A DNA stretch of 64,000 nucleotides from Oxytricha trifallax (lineage: Eukaryota; Ciliophora; Spirotrichea; Sporadotrichida; Oxytrichidae): contig ARYC01000100.1 in NCBI GenBank assembly GCA_000711775.1, positions 186,001-250,000 on the forward strand. Reading direction: 5' to 3'. Shown one piece after another: positions 33,801 to 45,945 of the stretch (position 1 is its first letter; each line of letters opens with the position of its first letter). The translations under genes were made by a program, and so were the position numbers. The notes under the pieces are model-generated. The model searched no databases. It saw only the letters and a program-made list of their open reading frames with translations, and had not been told where the DNA came from.

Positions 33801-36328
33801 ATGAAAACCTCCTAGAATTATAGTATAAATAAAATAAAGATAAGTGAAGAATTTATTTTCCCTCAAAATCTTGGTAGAAGTTTAAATTAATTAATAAACT
33901 ATAAATTTTAAACCATTAGACTTAAATATAATTAAACTATATTTTTACTTAATCAATCCAAGACAGTATTGAGAACAGTTGTCAAAGCCAATATTTATAA
34001 AACTCTCTTGAACAGCCCATTCTCCTTGATAATAATGTCGCTTAGATAAATCATAATTTGAAATCGGAAAGTTTATCATCTATATATAGAAGGTAGAAAT
34101 CCGTGAAACATCATAAACGCACAAATTAAAGTAAACTTAGCAAGAAAACTAATGTCAGTTATGAAGAGACAAAAACTAAAAATATTAATAAAATTTCTTA
34201 TGAATTCTCTTGAGCTTAGAATGTATAAATAAAGAGAGATTGATTAGTATTTATAATTTTAATTATCGATTAAGTCGATATTAGAGGCATGTGTGAGGTT
34301 TAATTTTGTTCAAAAAGTATAAGTGTGTATTAAATTTTTTCTATTAAAAGCCAGTTATTAATTCATATGACGATCCATTCAGTATTTTAAAGAAATTTCA
34401 AGAAATGCATAGAGATATAATGTTAATAATTGCAAACAAAAGCTTAATACTCTTGATAGTTCATAATTCGATTCAATTGAGCAAGTCAAGTAAACTTTTA
34501 CAGTTTAAATTTGTGCATTAATCTTTTTATAATTTACTGAATATATTTATAATAAAGAAAATAAAATTCAGTAAAATTAAAGGGATTTTTTTAGGTTTTA
34601 TGATGATTTCTACTTGAAAAATAAAGATATACTTGGGTAAAACTTAGATGAAACTTATCATTAAATTAAACCTACGAATATCTAAACACCCTAATGATCA
34701 ATTGCAAAAATAAAGAAATCAATTGATAAATAGCTTCAATGAAATGAGTTAGAGAATAATGACACCTTAAAATTAAAAATATAATCCTTATAAAGTCCAC
34801 CTTTTTCTGAGCATAAGCAATTAACTTTAGAGAAAACCTAGTCTTAACTTATTTTTCCTATACTTCAAGAATATTAATCTGTAAAATTGACATAGATAAA
34901 GTAAAATAATCTAAAAGATAATTCAAATACACTACTGCAAAGTACGACAAAAATATAGATTAAAAGACATAACAAAGCTAAAAACATCAATTCACTATAA
35001 GAATAATCAAAATTAAATTCTCAAAATATTTCTGATATTCAATCTAAAAATTAGACTGTAAATTCTGACTAGGTTGGTAATAAAAATTTCAGTTAATATA
35101 TGCAAAAATTTGAGAAATAAATTGATGGTATAATGCAGACTCAATATGAAAAATACCTATCAAACAAGAAACAAAAGCTTAAAACCTCATTAAGTCATTA
35201 AAACCTATAAAATCAATCTATTCCTTTAGATTTATCTTTTTATAATAGATCTTAATACAATATATTTCCCAATATAAAAGGATAGTACAACTAGAAACTT
35301 TCTGATACTTAAAACTTGTATATTAAAAATATTTCATCAGAGACGACTATTCGATAGTTTAGAGGGGTTGAGAGAGATATTATTAATGATACTTAAAATT
35401 TGATTGTTTAGAGGAAATTGACTTAGAGAGATATGTAGTTGAGAGAGAGTAGGAGGAGATTGCTAATTATTAATTGGGAAAGAGATCTAAGTTATTTATG
35501 GGTTTTATAATTTTAAAAAATTTAATATATTTTAAAAACAAAATGGAATGTGCGCGAATTTTCTTATGAATTTAAAACTTATCAATTAATTAATAATAAT
35601 ATAATAATTACATTGACTCTATAAATATTTTTTTCAGACAATCAGAATTTAGATAATTCAAATGTTCAATAACAATCTCACTCAGTCTAAAACAATTTCA
35701 CAAAATTAAGATGTCTCAACAGATTAATTTAAATTTTTAAGCACTCTTAAATAAGATTTAGAAAAATCTACTGAAAGCCCATATTCTCCATAATTTCAAG
35801 AATAAAAACAGAAAAAGAGAGTCATTGTTTACTAAATAGTTGAAGCTTTTATAAGAAAATCCATTATATAAAGTTGATTACAAGAAGGAACTTAGTATTC
35901 AAGAGGCTAGACTTATCAGAGAAAATTATTAATTTTTTCTAAATTTCTTAAATTTATATATTTTATTCCAAAAAATTTATGATAAAAGTAATTCCTCAAA
36001 TAATATCAATTTATCTATAAATATCAGAGAAAACGCCATATTGGATGCTAAAAATTTGTAAATGCAAATAAATCCAAATTCATTAAATAATATCGCTGCA
36101 TTAGAACGTAGAGACATGTTTATTAGCAGAAATCTATTGAAGGAAAGAAAGAAATTTCTTAAAAAAACAATTTAATTAAGAAATGACTATTAAAATGAAC
36201 TACCATTTTAATTATAATAATCAGTGTTTATTATTGATTTTTATGTTAAAATTAAATATTAAAATATAATTTTGAAATTTCCACAAAAGTAATCATTTAT
36301 ATACAATTTTATTAATTACTTTGAGTGA
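30822..36328 (+). CDS. Very large Gln/Asn-rich protein with basic/aromatic (Sfi1-like?) segments
   Basis: Starts MKLKIDEQTIFAPQSQDSNL at ATG 30822. The next identifiable block (31,700-32,340) is a chain of basic helices with regularly spaced aromatics: ILKLYMQLGVNFKRAMKLRM, RNRLIKIHQSRAFLKKKAVF, QWSFINLFKLYNKAYK and ALTKFFQLKMKNQASKFQRR. These resemble Sfi1-type centrin-binding repeats, a tentative inference. Long polar regions follow: SLSLAKDSLIDTIDFIKYSQ, FYEIVTSNIQSPSQSLQQYD, NDQLQKQRNQLINSFNEMSQ, NKNFSQYMQKFEKQIDGIMQ, AALERRDMFISRNLLKERKK. A GT..AG intron spans about 33312-33390. Frame changes and AT-rich gaps near 31,100, 33,800, 34,220-34,340 and 35,500 are probable introns or IESs. The last in-frame TGA is 36326-36328. 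It could be two genes. Confidence 0.52.
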
Positions 36329-36486
36329 ATTAATTTCATAATTTCTTAATTACAAATTCTTAAATTTAAATTATTGGGTTCAATTATATAAATATAAACG
36401 ACAAACATATCTATTTTAAATATTTGCTTATTCGATTGTTTCTTGAATTTATTTATTTTTCAAATAATAAACTTTGTATAAAAACA

Positions 36487-38047
36487 ATGAGAGCTACACT
36501 GATGTGTTGCATCACACCAAAAGCTTAATAAATTAAAAAATTAAAACATAATTTAAAATTTATTGCTATTATAAAGATAATTAATAGTTTATAAGAACAA
36601 TGCTTAAACCCCTCAGAGTTAAGCCACGAATTAACAATCAATTAGAGACTAAAAGGGAATTGTTCAGTAAAAATTAAACCAGTAAAATATGATTGATAGT
36701 CATTCCATGAACTAAAATTGCAGTAATATATGAAATAAATTACTTTTATTTGATATTTTAAGTAATAGCAAAATACATAGCTGATTATTAACAATCAGTC
36801 TTTGCTGAGTAGTAGCTAATCTCAACCTAACTTGCTGAGCAACAATCTCGCCAATAAAAATCTATAAGGGCTAAGAACTATGCCTCATCTCCCTTTGTAG
36901 TACGATATTAATTCACTCAAGGGGGGCCCCAATATTAGTTTTATCTACTAAAGTACATTTTATTTGAGAAAAGTATAAACTTAAATTTATGAATAATTAA
37001 TAGCATGAACACAGGAGTGCGACAATTACAGACCTCAGACTCCAAAACAAATTTGTAAATAAAAACAGAAAAAGATTAACTTCTGTAACTCCAAAATGCT
37101 AAGGGTTTATTAACCAGCTCTAACAAGTTGATTTTTATGTATCAGTTTTCTCTTAATTTATTTACCAATAAAATTTCATTATTTTAAGTTGAACTATATA
37201 AATTACTAAAACCACGACATCCCATAATCATAGATACAAAATGAATAAACAAAGAGCATAAAATTCGACCCTGATTAGATGAAGGAAAATATAGACTTGA
37301 AGAAGTGAGATTTAGATAAAAGCATTCAGGGGTGGGTTCAAAATAGCAAAAAGCATGTACAGTCTGCTAATAATATCAATGCAAATCTATAGAATAATAC
37401 TTCCACAGTCATTTAATAAATTATAAAGAAAAAGGAATTATTATCTTTAAATTTGTAAAATGTCTAAAGTTCTTGGTATATATATATAATTTATCATCCC
37501 CTATAAATAAATGAAGAACAATTACATTTCAATAATAAATGTGTTAAATTATGATAATTATTTCTTAAAGGATTCTGAAAAATGGTAATATCCCAAGTAA
37601 CAGGGTAATTTCTCGGAAAGACAATAGTCAGTATATGAATGCAGCTGGTAAATCAATTTCAAGAATAAACGCCACTCTCAAGTCTTCCAAGCATGTAAGT
37701 CTTATGAATTTCAACACTCATCGTTTTTAATATTTTATATAATAATTCTCATTTTTTATTACTATTAACATAAAAACCTGCAAAACACTTGCAGAAACAT
37801 CAATGAAAATAAAAGTGGACTCGGTGGAAAGAAGAAAAAGGGCAAAAAGAAGAAGAGAGCAGTCTAAACTAACAACTTAATGAATAATGAATAAAAAGTT
37901 TCTCCTGGTCAAGGCATTCCTAACTCCAATAATAAAAGCATTAAGAAATAGACCTTGCTCTAAAATTTTAAGACTAATTTTTAAATTTTATAATCAATTT
38001 TTCAATATTTATCGATAAAAAATATTAGTTTACTCACAGAAAATTGA
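36487..38047 (+). CDS. Gln/Asn/Lys-rich protein, unknown
   Basis: ATG 36487 (MRATLMCCITPKAQQIKKLK), plausible through PSELSHELTINQRLKGNCS. Later exons are clearer: QSVFAEQQLISTQLAEQQSR, KNYASSPFVVRYQFTQGGPQ, DLDKSIQGWVQNSKKHVQSA and NINANLQNNTSTVIQQI. After an intron (about 37471-37570) come GNIPSNRVISRKDNSQYMNA and INATLKSSKH. After a second GTAAGT intron ending near 37796 come GLGGKKKKGKKKKRAVQTNN and VSPGQGIPNSNNKSIKKQ. TGA 38045-38047. The Lys-run tail suggests nucleic-acid or membrane contact but no family is recognised. The splice to the last exon needs a one-base correction. Confidence 0.58.
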
Positions 38048-38213
38048 TAGTATTGTTTGCTCATAATGTTTCAAAAAAATATGCAAATTTTTTACTAAAT
38101 ATGAATTATTTTGAGTGAATACTTAGATGATTGAGAGTAAGAATTCAGTTGATTTTCAATCGTGACATACATACATCGAGAGAAAGTAAGACTCTTCTTA
38201 TAACAAAAGCAAC

Positions 38214-41200
38214 ATGACAAATGTAACAAACTTACTCAGATATTCTAATATGACTACCTCTCAGAATAATGGATTGAAATCTAACATTAATATATATTCT
38301 TGTATATTTCAATTCAAAATGCTACTATAACAATTTTAAATATAATTTGAGTTGATCTAACACAAAATTTATCAACTAGAAGAGCATCGCAGAGGAAGGG
38401 GCAGAATATATATTCGATGAAATTATAAAGAGAGAAAATATGTAACATTCAAACTAAAACAACAACAGCTCAATCAATATAGAAATATAGTTGTATTACT
38501 ATGACTATAACTAAGTAAATATATTACTGAAATCCACGAGAGAAGTTCAAAATATATAGTGGGAGGCAATAGGCCATCCATCTATAGCGAGTAATAAAAA
38601 TCTAGAGGAAAGGAAAAATCCATCGCAATATATTTCAGGCCCTGGCTCAAAACCAATATTTTAATTAAAATCCTTCTGCAGTAAAATCGCCAAATTTCAA
38701 CTAGTCTAATCCAATAGACAGTAGTGTTATTTTATGGAATTTTTATTTAATTTTAATTTTAAAAATAGTTAATTATAAAGAAGTGGGTAGCTAACAACAA
38801 AAATGGACAAAAGTCTGTAATGGAAATCGAAACAATACCCTGTAATTGGTGACAACAACGATTACGACGACTATGAGATAGCAAGCGGAGGTGGCTAACT
38901 CGCAGGTGATCTCGATGAAGACTATCAGTACGAGCAGGGAGAGCCATTCGACCAAGAAGAACAGGAAGAGGAGAAGAGTCTTTCGAGAAGGAGGGCATCA
39001 ATCCTTACGAAGCATGCTATATAGACGTTGATCCCATCGAATTGAATAATTTGATTCCACTCAATGACTCAATTGCATTGATAAGAGCTGTGCAATATAA
39101 GAGTAGGACTAAACTTATCAATGGAAAGGCATTTCATCTCTGGGAACCTAAAATTTAATCAAATAATGACTTTATTTACTTGTAAAAGTTCTATGTAAAT
39201 GTATGAAGTAATTATACTATTCACGAGAAGATGAGTTCTTATAAAGCGAATCCCTCTCCATATTTAGATGAGAAAATGGATATTTTAAACTCGGATAAGA
39301 TTAAGTCTGGAGAAGACTTTAAGATATTAATAAAGTGCCTCTTTTAATGAAGGATGGTGAGTATGAACCATATTTTAAATAAGGAATTAAATGAAATACT
39401 TTCACTTCTAAAAAATTAAATATTGCAACCAAATCGAATATTTTAGGGAGAAGCATCTGTAGAATCAGTAATTTGTGCTATAATTGCAGGAGCTAATCAT
39501 GATCATAAATTTAGCACAAATTATAGAGGATAATCTCTTTATCCACCAAAATATGGCAAATAACAAATAGATATTGTAAAATAGCAAACCCATAAACCTT
39601 TTTACATAAAAATTAGTAGGCAAAATAATATTATATTATGCAGGATTTACTAGGTAAGCATGGAAAGTATGGTGTGAAACTTTTCATAAATGGTGCAGAA
39701 AGATTAGTAGACATTGATGACAGACTAATTTACAATACTAAATGTAAGTAACTCAAAATATTTATAATTATTATTTCTTATAGTGAGTAAACAGTGCATG
39801 TGCTATTATGAAGCTCAGCATACCCAAGATTTCTGTCTTTTATTGATTGAAAAAGCATTCTATAAGCTTTATGGTGGTTTTGATCTTTAGATATTCATCA
39901 CTTAACTAACTGGATTCCAGAAACAGTGAACTTTGAAGATTTAAACAACAAAGAAAGTTTGTGGGGAAGATTATTGCAAAATTTTGAGAGCAAAATATCA
40001 TTATTTGCCTTCAAGAAAATGTACTAGTCAATCAGTAATAATAGTAGAGTAGTATGAAAAGCAGTAGTGAACAATTTACCCTATTCTAGACTTGATAGAG
40101 ACTAATGACTTTAAAATTATACAGTGTAAAAGTCCTGTAAAAGGAGATAAGAGTCTATTGAAATTCGTTGCTAATTGCAGGCAAATGCCCATAGAGTTCT
40201 AAAGAGAAAATAAAAATGTTTAAGAGACAGGTATTTTCTATATGAATTGGCAAGATAACATTTCTGACTACTTCAATTGCATAACTCTATGCTTGATTTT
40301 AATTAAAATTAAAAATATTGCTGGAATCCAAAAATCTATCCATTCGTCAAAAGTGTAACAACAAAGTTTGACTTTACTCTTGACAGAACAATAAAACTGA
40401 ATAAACCCTAATTCAGTGTATTCAGCTGTCCCTAAATTATATTTACAATCCCTCCACATCCAGAAGATTTTGAAATCAGAATTATGTTAAGGAAGCATAT
40501 TAAATATTACACAGTATCAAACAAAGTTTAATTCAAACTGTTTACATTTGATGGCTAAAGAATAGTTTATCCACATGAAACTTTGCGAAACAGTTTATCA
40601 AATAGTAGAGAGATTATGTCCGATGTGTTTATTTTCGAAAATTTTCTAGAATATGAATGCTATGTGTTGGCTTTGATAAAAGATGGTGAGGAAGACTTAA
40701 GTAAAATTTATGAGTATTTCTCCCTGGATGTATTTTCATTCATCGATGTAGATTTGAAGGAACTGCCTTTCCGTTAGATAGATAAGAAATTTACTATGAA
40801 TGGTTAATGGGGTTAAAGATAAAAGCAACTAAGTAATGCAGGTGGACTAGGTCTAACAAACACAGCTTCTGGATCTCAAACTTTCTAAAAACAATCTGTC
40901 ATTCCTACTAAAACTTAGCAGCTTCCAGGCATTGTGTACAATCCTTAATACAGGCTAAAAATTTAAGAGGCTACTCATCTTTAACTTTCACTTGACACAG
41001 CTGATAATATGGATGTAATGCTTTCAATTCATTAAACAGCTAATGATGAGATTGAAGAGCCATTCTAAAATTTCCTAGCAAATTCTAATCAAGGGTTTTA
41101 CTTCAAAGGATTCGGATTCACGGAAATATTACTGGAACCTATGGAATATACCCTTGTTTTTGATTCATAAGAGCAGCAAAATAGCGGAGAATTTCGATTT

Positions 41201-41512
41201 GATATTAAGCGAATTATCAATAGTAAGATTTCTTATACAATTAAAGTATTCCAGTATTAAATAGTAATTTTAAATATAAACCAGAAATTATACTTGAAGA
41301 AATGGAACCAAAAGGATTACCTTATAAGTTTTATTAAGATTTAACATTAATTAAGTTAATAATTATAAGATGTGAAGTAATCTTAAGTTAATAAGAACAC
41401 GCAAAACTTACAAGCTTTAGCCAATATTGATAATAAACAAAGTCAAAATAAGCTTTCATAACTTAAATCATAATAAAATTCTATGCGCAATTAATTAACT
41501 AATTTTTAATGA
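38214..41512 (+). CDS. Calpain-7-like protein, probably catalytically inactive
   Basis: Family: papain-fold calcium-type cysteine proteases. ATG 38214 (MTNVTNLLRYSNMTTSQ), polar N-terminus, an Asp/Glu/Tyr-rich stretch (DLDEDYQYEQGEPFD), then INPYEACYIDVDPIELNNL. The protease fold follows: VICAIIAGANHDHKF, KHGKYGVKLFINGAERLVDI, AQHTQDFCLLLIEKAFYKLYGG, IHHLTNWIPETV, FKIIQCKSPVKGD and IFYMNWQDNISDYFNCITL. Two calpain-type beta-sandwich domains follow (PPHPEDFEIRIMLRKH; QNSGEFRFDIKRI), with TGA 41510-41512. The catalytic Cys position is occupied by another residue in GEASVESV, and the region of the catalytic His reads IYPILDLIE. The protease therefore seems dead, though frame breaks near 40050 lower certainty. 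Introns near 39600-39640 and 39745-39783. Confidence 0.8.
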
Positions 41513-42894
41513 TATTCTAAAGTATTTTTTTATATTATATCGAAATAAGATATAATGTAATGCATATTATAATTTAATCATATATATTTTAATTGTAGAC
41601 TAATCAATAATGATAATTTATATTTTAATTAAAAATTTAACTTTTGATATTTAACTCGATAACTTACTCATTTTACATAAATCATATTAATATGATTTCG
41701 CAATATAGTATTATTACATTTTTTACTGCAAAATTAATTAAATTAAATCCAATTATCTCGCTAAAAATATACTTTCCTTATCCCCTCTCTAATATCATTA
41801 AATTTTAGGGGTTTTTTTAATGATATATCACGTATGCGTGTAGATTAGCTTTCTTTCAAAAACTAATTTTATATACTTTGAAATTAGAAAAATGCAGGAT
41901 GAGACTCTCATATTTATAATTTACAAGATTAGTGAATAAGACTTTTTAATAAAATTTTCTTAAAATATTTATTAATTTTACTAAATCTCTGATTTACGAC
42001 ACATAAACATGAAGTCTGAGAATAAATTCGATAATTTATTCTCTGCACTTAATGAGCTTGCTGATAATTAAAAGGCAGCATGTTGAGTATATAAACTAAC
42101 ATGGGAACTATTGATAAAAATGTTAATTAAATGAGGAGTGATGTTAACTTTATAACTGATCAGAAAAGAAATAATGGATTAAATAATAGCAGTCAAAGTG
42201 AAATATTTTAATATATATATTATGGATATATAAATTATGTTTAAGTTAGTCCAAGTAATAATAAAGGCCTAAATATTGAAATAGTAATTTAAAATTAATA
42301 AATATATTTACTCGTTTTTGTTAGTGAAATAAAATTTTATTTTTATTTCAAATCTATTGCACAATTTTTAATATATATCATAAACTTGATAAAGAATTAA
42401 CATTTTATTATAAAATGAATTAAATTAACAACTACAATTTAAAAACTTATTTATTATTGAAATTTAACTCTTGAATAAATAAAGTCGAATTCACATCGAA
42501 AATTAATAAGTAATTCATAAAGTTGCTTATAATAAATATAATGATATTTTTAATAGAACCTTGCCCCATGAAAAGTAAAACATTAATACAAATTAATAAA
42601 TAGGATTATTCAATGTTGCTACAGTATAATTATTTGGAAAAATTAAAAAAAATAAATAATTAATTATAATTCCTAGTAATTTCAACTGGCACTTTATACA
42701 TTGCTTGTAATTCTATATTAAAATCGTACAATCTCAATTGTATTAAGTTATATTAAAAATAATTTGCAAATATGCTACATTTTAAAAATTGTAGTTATTT
42801 TTTAATAAAATATAATAGTAAAAATATACAAGAGAGAGAGTTATTTTTTATAAAAGATTTTTAAGTAAAATAAAACTAATTTTGAAAATCATAA
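41513..42894. other. Long AT-rich spacer with one possible small ORF
   Basis: About 1.4 kb of A/T-rich sequence. A possible short plus-strand gene begins at ATG 42009 (MKSENKFDNLFSALNELADN) and may continue after a short intron as NMGTIDKNVNQMRSDVNF toward 42,300. It has no recognised motif and is not annotated separately. A small palindromic stretch (ATATCATT ... AATGATAT) surrounds TTTTAGGGG at 41790-41825. Confidence 0.4.
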
Positions 42895-43470
42895 ACTTAA
42901 TAAATGTCATCATCAATTATTATTGATATAATTTCTTTATCACTTGATGATTATAGTCGTTGTACTAAATTACTGTATCATAACCAATCACCATTTCTGA
43001 ATCTTCATCTTCAATTAATCACTGTCTTAAGTATGTTGCCTTCTATACCATGATGAAAGGGAACTTATAATATTTGTCTGTATCTCGTTCTTAACCTCCC
43101 TCTTTAACATTCTAATTTTAAATACAAAATTGCTTTTAGTGAATCGATAAGAACATCTCTGAAGTTTTAAATGGCTATATTTCTCTGTCAAACTCGATAT
43201 ATTTCTTATGCATCCCCTGAAAAAGTTTCAATTTTAATTGTAATACTTTATCTCAAGAACAAACATGTATGCCGCTCATTTTTATGTTTGTATTGATGCT
43301 TATACATTCTACTATTCTATTTCTAATTGAAATAATTCTTGAGTCTATTTAGAGTAGAAGGATTCATAAAAATTACTTTCGATATCACCTATCAAATTAT
43401 TAGCTCATTCATATTATTTTTTATATAATATCTATAAATATATATCTCCTGCGCTATGTGATTCTTAAAA
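42895..43470 (-). CDS. C2-domain-like protein segment
   Basis: Minus-strand coding pieces: ANNLIGDIESNFYESFYSKQ, then a strand-rich block ITIKIETFSGDAQ, MHKKYIEFDREIQPFKTSEM, YYKFPFIMVQKATYL and LIEDEDSEMVIGYDTVIQYN. The pattern ending in V-x-D-x-D...IG resembles the end of a C2 (calcium/phospholipid-binding) domain; this is inference from the beta pattern. There are frame shifts near 43035 and 43270, and no confirmed start. The first in-frame TGA downstream is beyond the recognisable part, so the 3' edge is approximate. Confidence 0.45.
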
Positions 43471-43679
43471 ACTCAAAATATCAAAATGGGAGATTTGTAG
43501 ATTTTTTATTTTAATAAAAGTTATTGCAATTAAATGTGTACAAGATTATTTTAGATATGATAGATAATTCGATAAATGCAGGTTAAGATTAATAAATAAT
43601 TATATTTTATTATTTATGTTTGAGTTTCCCTATTTCATTTCACTTTATTAATAATAATATACAACAAAGCCACTTATAT

Positions 43680-43960
43680 TAAGAAAATATTGACAACGAA
43701 GAAATATCAAATTTATCCATATAAAGCAATAAAATTTGCAATAATCTTAATGATATGCAAAAGTCAACTTAGCAAACACCATTTATTAATATTTCTGAAT
43801 GTTCACTATGTCTCAACGAATATGATGATTTATATAGAATACCTAAAATTCTCGTTTATTGTGGTCATAATTTTTGCTCTAAGATCAAAAATAAAATAAT
43901 TAAGAATAAATCTTATGCCCAGAATGCGGTGTTTTAATCCATAATAATTAAACAAACAAC
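43680..43960 (+). CDS. RING-finger protein segment
   Basis: Plus-strand reading gives SECSLCLNEYDDLYRIPKIL, then YCGHNFC, a Lys-rich helix and LCPECG. This is the C-x2-C...C-x-H-x2-C...C-x2-C spacing of a RING/U-box-like zinc finger, typical of E3 ubiquitin ligases. One Cys of the third pair is not visible and a one-base shift is needed just before LCPECG, so this may be broken or error-affected. The flanks are AT-rich and neither start nor stop is secure; probably one germline segment of a larger gene. Confidence 0.5.
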
Positions 43961-44140
43961 TAAAGAACAAGCATCAAACCCTTGTACTTGCAGTTTCACG
44001 ATTCTTATTTAAATTGCATTATATATATAAAAGAGTAAATTTATTTCGAATTTGAAAGTTGTTAATTTATAATTTAAATTCAAATTTAATCAATATAATT
44101 ATAGATATTTGGTTGCTAGTTGATTTGTGATGGAAGCCCT

Positions 44141-44224
<84 letters not shown>
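44141..44224. repeat. (TA)n microsatellite
   Basis: About 84 bp of almost pure alternating TA with one TATTATAT interruption near 44161-44168. Copy number in the true genome may differ, since such runs assemble poorly. Confidence 0.9.
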
Positions 44225-44227
<3 letters not shown>

Positions 44228-44559
44228 TACTAAGTGTGATAAATGACTAGCAACCAAATTTTAAAACTGAGTATTTAAGCCTTTTAATATATTTAAGCAT
44301 TCTTAAGTTTTATTCCTAACTGCCACTAATGGCGAATGAAAAGTATTAGCCTGTACATCCCTAGTGAAGTGGAGGACGTGGGTACTGTATGGCCAGCCCA
44401 GTGCCACGACTGCTTATGATGGTGGGAGAAGAGGGTCTTCAGCAGGCAACAGTGTAGGGATGGAACAAAGGCATCACGTAGTAGTACTCTCCCTTGATTG
44501 TTACTCCATTACATTGATCTAAACCCCAAGGTAACCAGACCAAACAAATGGCTTCGTAT

Positions 44560-45773
44560 CGTCCAACAATCATGCGATCCTCTCTAGCAAGACCTTCAAT
44601 ACTGGGAACTCTTTGGGTCAATGTGAGGCAGCGCTAGACTATGATAGGTACTCCACAGAGCATTATGAGGAAGAAGAGCATGATGTAGCAACTCCATTTG
44701 CGCTGAGACTGTTGGTGTATGCGCAGGGTTTGAAAGAGCAATAGTGAGAGAAGGTCTTATATTCACTGCTTCCTACACATTGATCAACTTCTACTTTCTT
44801 GGTATCTGAGCCAGTTCCCATTGGTGCGAAGAAGTCGTACAAGAGCACTGAAGTGCCAGATTGGGTTGGGACCCCATCGGTTGAGACGCCAACGAGTCCA
44901 ACTCGCATGGTGACCTACATTAGGATCTTTCAGCCCCCCTAATGGCAAGAGCACTGCCTCCCCATCAAAGTTCTCTAGATATTAGGAGAATCTGCTAGGC
45001 ACCCTACACTACAGCATAGAGAAAGGCGCTCAGTCTAGAGTGGAAAAGTGCAAGAAGCTAAAGAGATCTGATGGTTTAACAGTAATGATCTTCTCTCCAT
45101 ATCCAAAACCATCGGCACTATAAGCGTAAGCCACCGCTTTGGGAAACCCCAATGGGCTTTTGGGAAACAGTGATGCTTGATTATCTCGGCTCCCCGAGGA
45201 GATGTCTGAGCCGGAAGTTCCACCGTCGTGAGATGGCTCCCGCTGAGTCGAGTGGTGCCACTGGCCGCCCCCCAATCGAAGATTCGCCCCTTACTTCGAC
45301 TGCAATACTGGAAGTCAAGAATGCCGAAAGGTCTATGCCGATACTGGCTGCCAAGAATGACCAAGATAAGACGCTGGAGATTCAGAGACATTTATACTTG
45401 ATGGCAAAGAGATATGCATGACGATGCTTATGGGCAACGACAAGAAATGCAAAGCACATTTGTAAATAGTGAACACCCAGATGCCTTTCAGCAAGGACAA
45501 TGCTTATGGAAAACCATGAGCAAAGAAGCAGATAATCAATACCAACGTTTATAGCTCAGGCTCAGGGATTGGCTATTCAAGTAATGGATGTAAGTGAATA
45601 CACTCTTAACAAACAATCTCTAAATATTTATGCTTATAGAGTACAAAGTAAACATAACTGATACATCCTCAGGTGGCTACGGAGTTAACGGCATGATAGG
45701 AGGTGCTCAAGACATACAATTTGACACAGATTATGTAAACTAAGAGTACTTTAAGATGTAAAGAGACAGTTGA
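44560..45773 (+). CDS. GC-rich Cys-containing protein of unknown family with in-frame TGA codons
   Basis: This stretch is strikingly richer in G/C than everything around it. The plus-strand frame ending at TGA 45771-45773 reads coherently backwards: ITDTSSGGYGVNGMIGGAQD, a GTAAGT..AG intron (45590-45639), KQIINTNVYSSGSGIGYSS, DGKEICMTMLMGNDKKCKAH, APYFDCNTGSQECRKVYADT and GLTVMIFSPYPKPSALQAQA. In that same frame TGA occurs at 44911, 45178, 45229, 45244, 45358 and 45517, each between plausible coding. Upstream (44560-44760) another open frame reads ALDYDRYSTEHYEEEEHDVA. Minus-strand frames are also open, expected for this base composition, so strand is decided by the intron and 3' exon. Cys and Trp content suggests a secreted or surface protein; this is inference. 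Confidence 0.5.
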
Positions 45774-45945
45774 AATACTAAAGACTTAATTAGCATTCAA
45801 CAGAGGATTACTCGCATAACTAAACAAAAATATACTTAAGTTTTATATATTCTCCCTCTCTATATTCATTTATCAAAACCTTCTCCCAAATTTTAACAAT
45901 CTTTTATATAATATATATATATATATATATATAAATAATTCATAT

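Noticed and set aside
44439..45391. Several long minus-strand ORFs in the GC-rich island (e.g. one beginning MRVGLVGVSTDGVPTQ).
   Set aside because: High GC makes stops rare on both strands; the GTAAGT..AG intron and the 3' exon fix the plus strand as the better coding choice.
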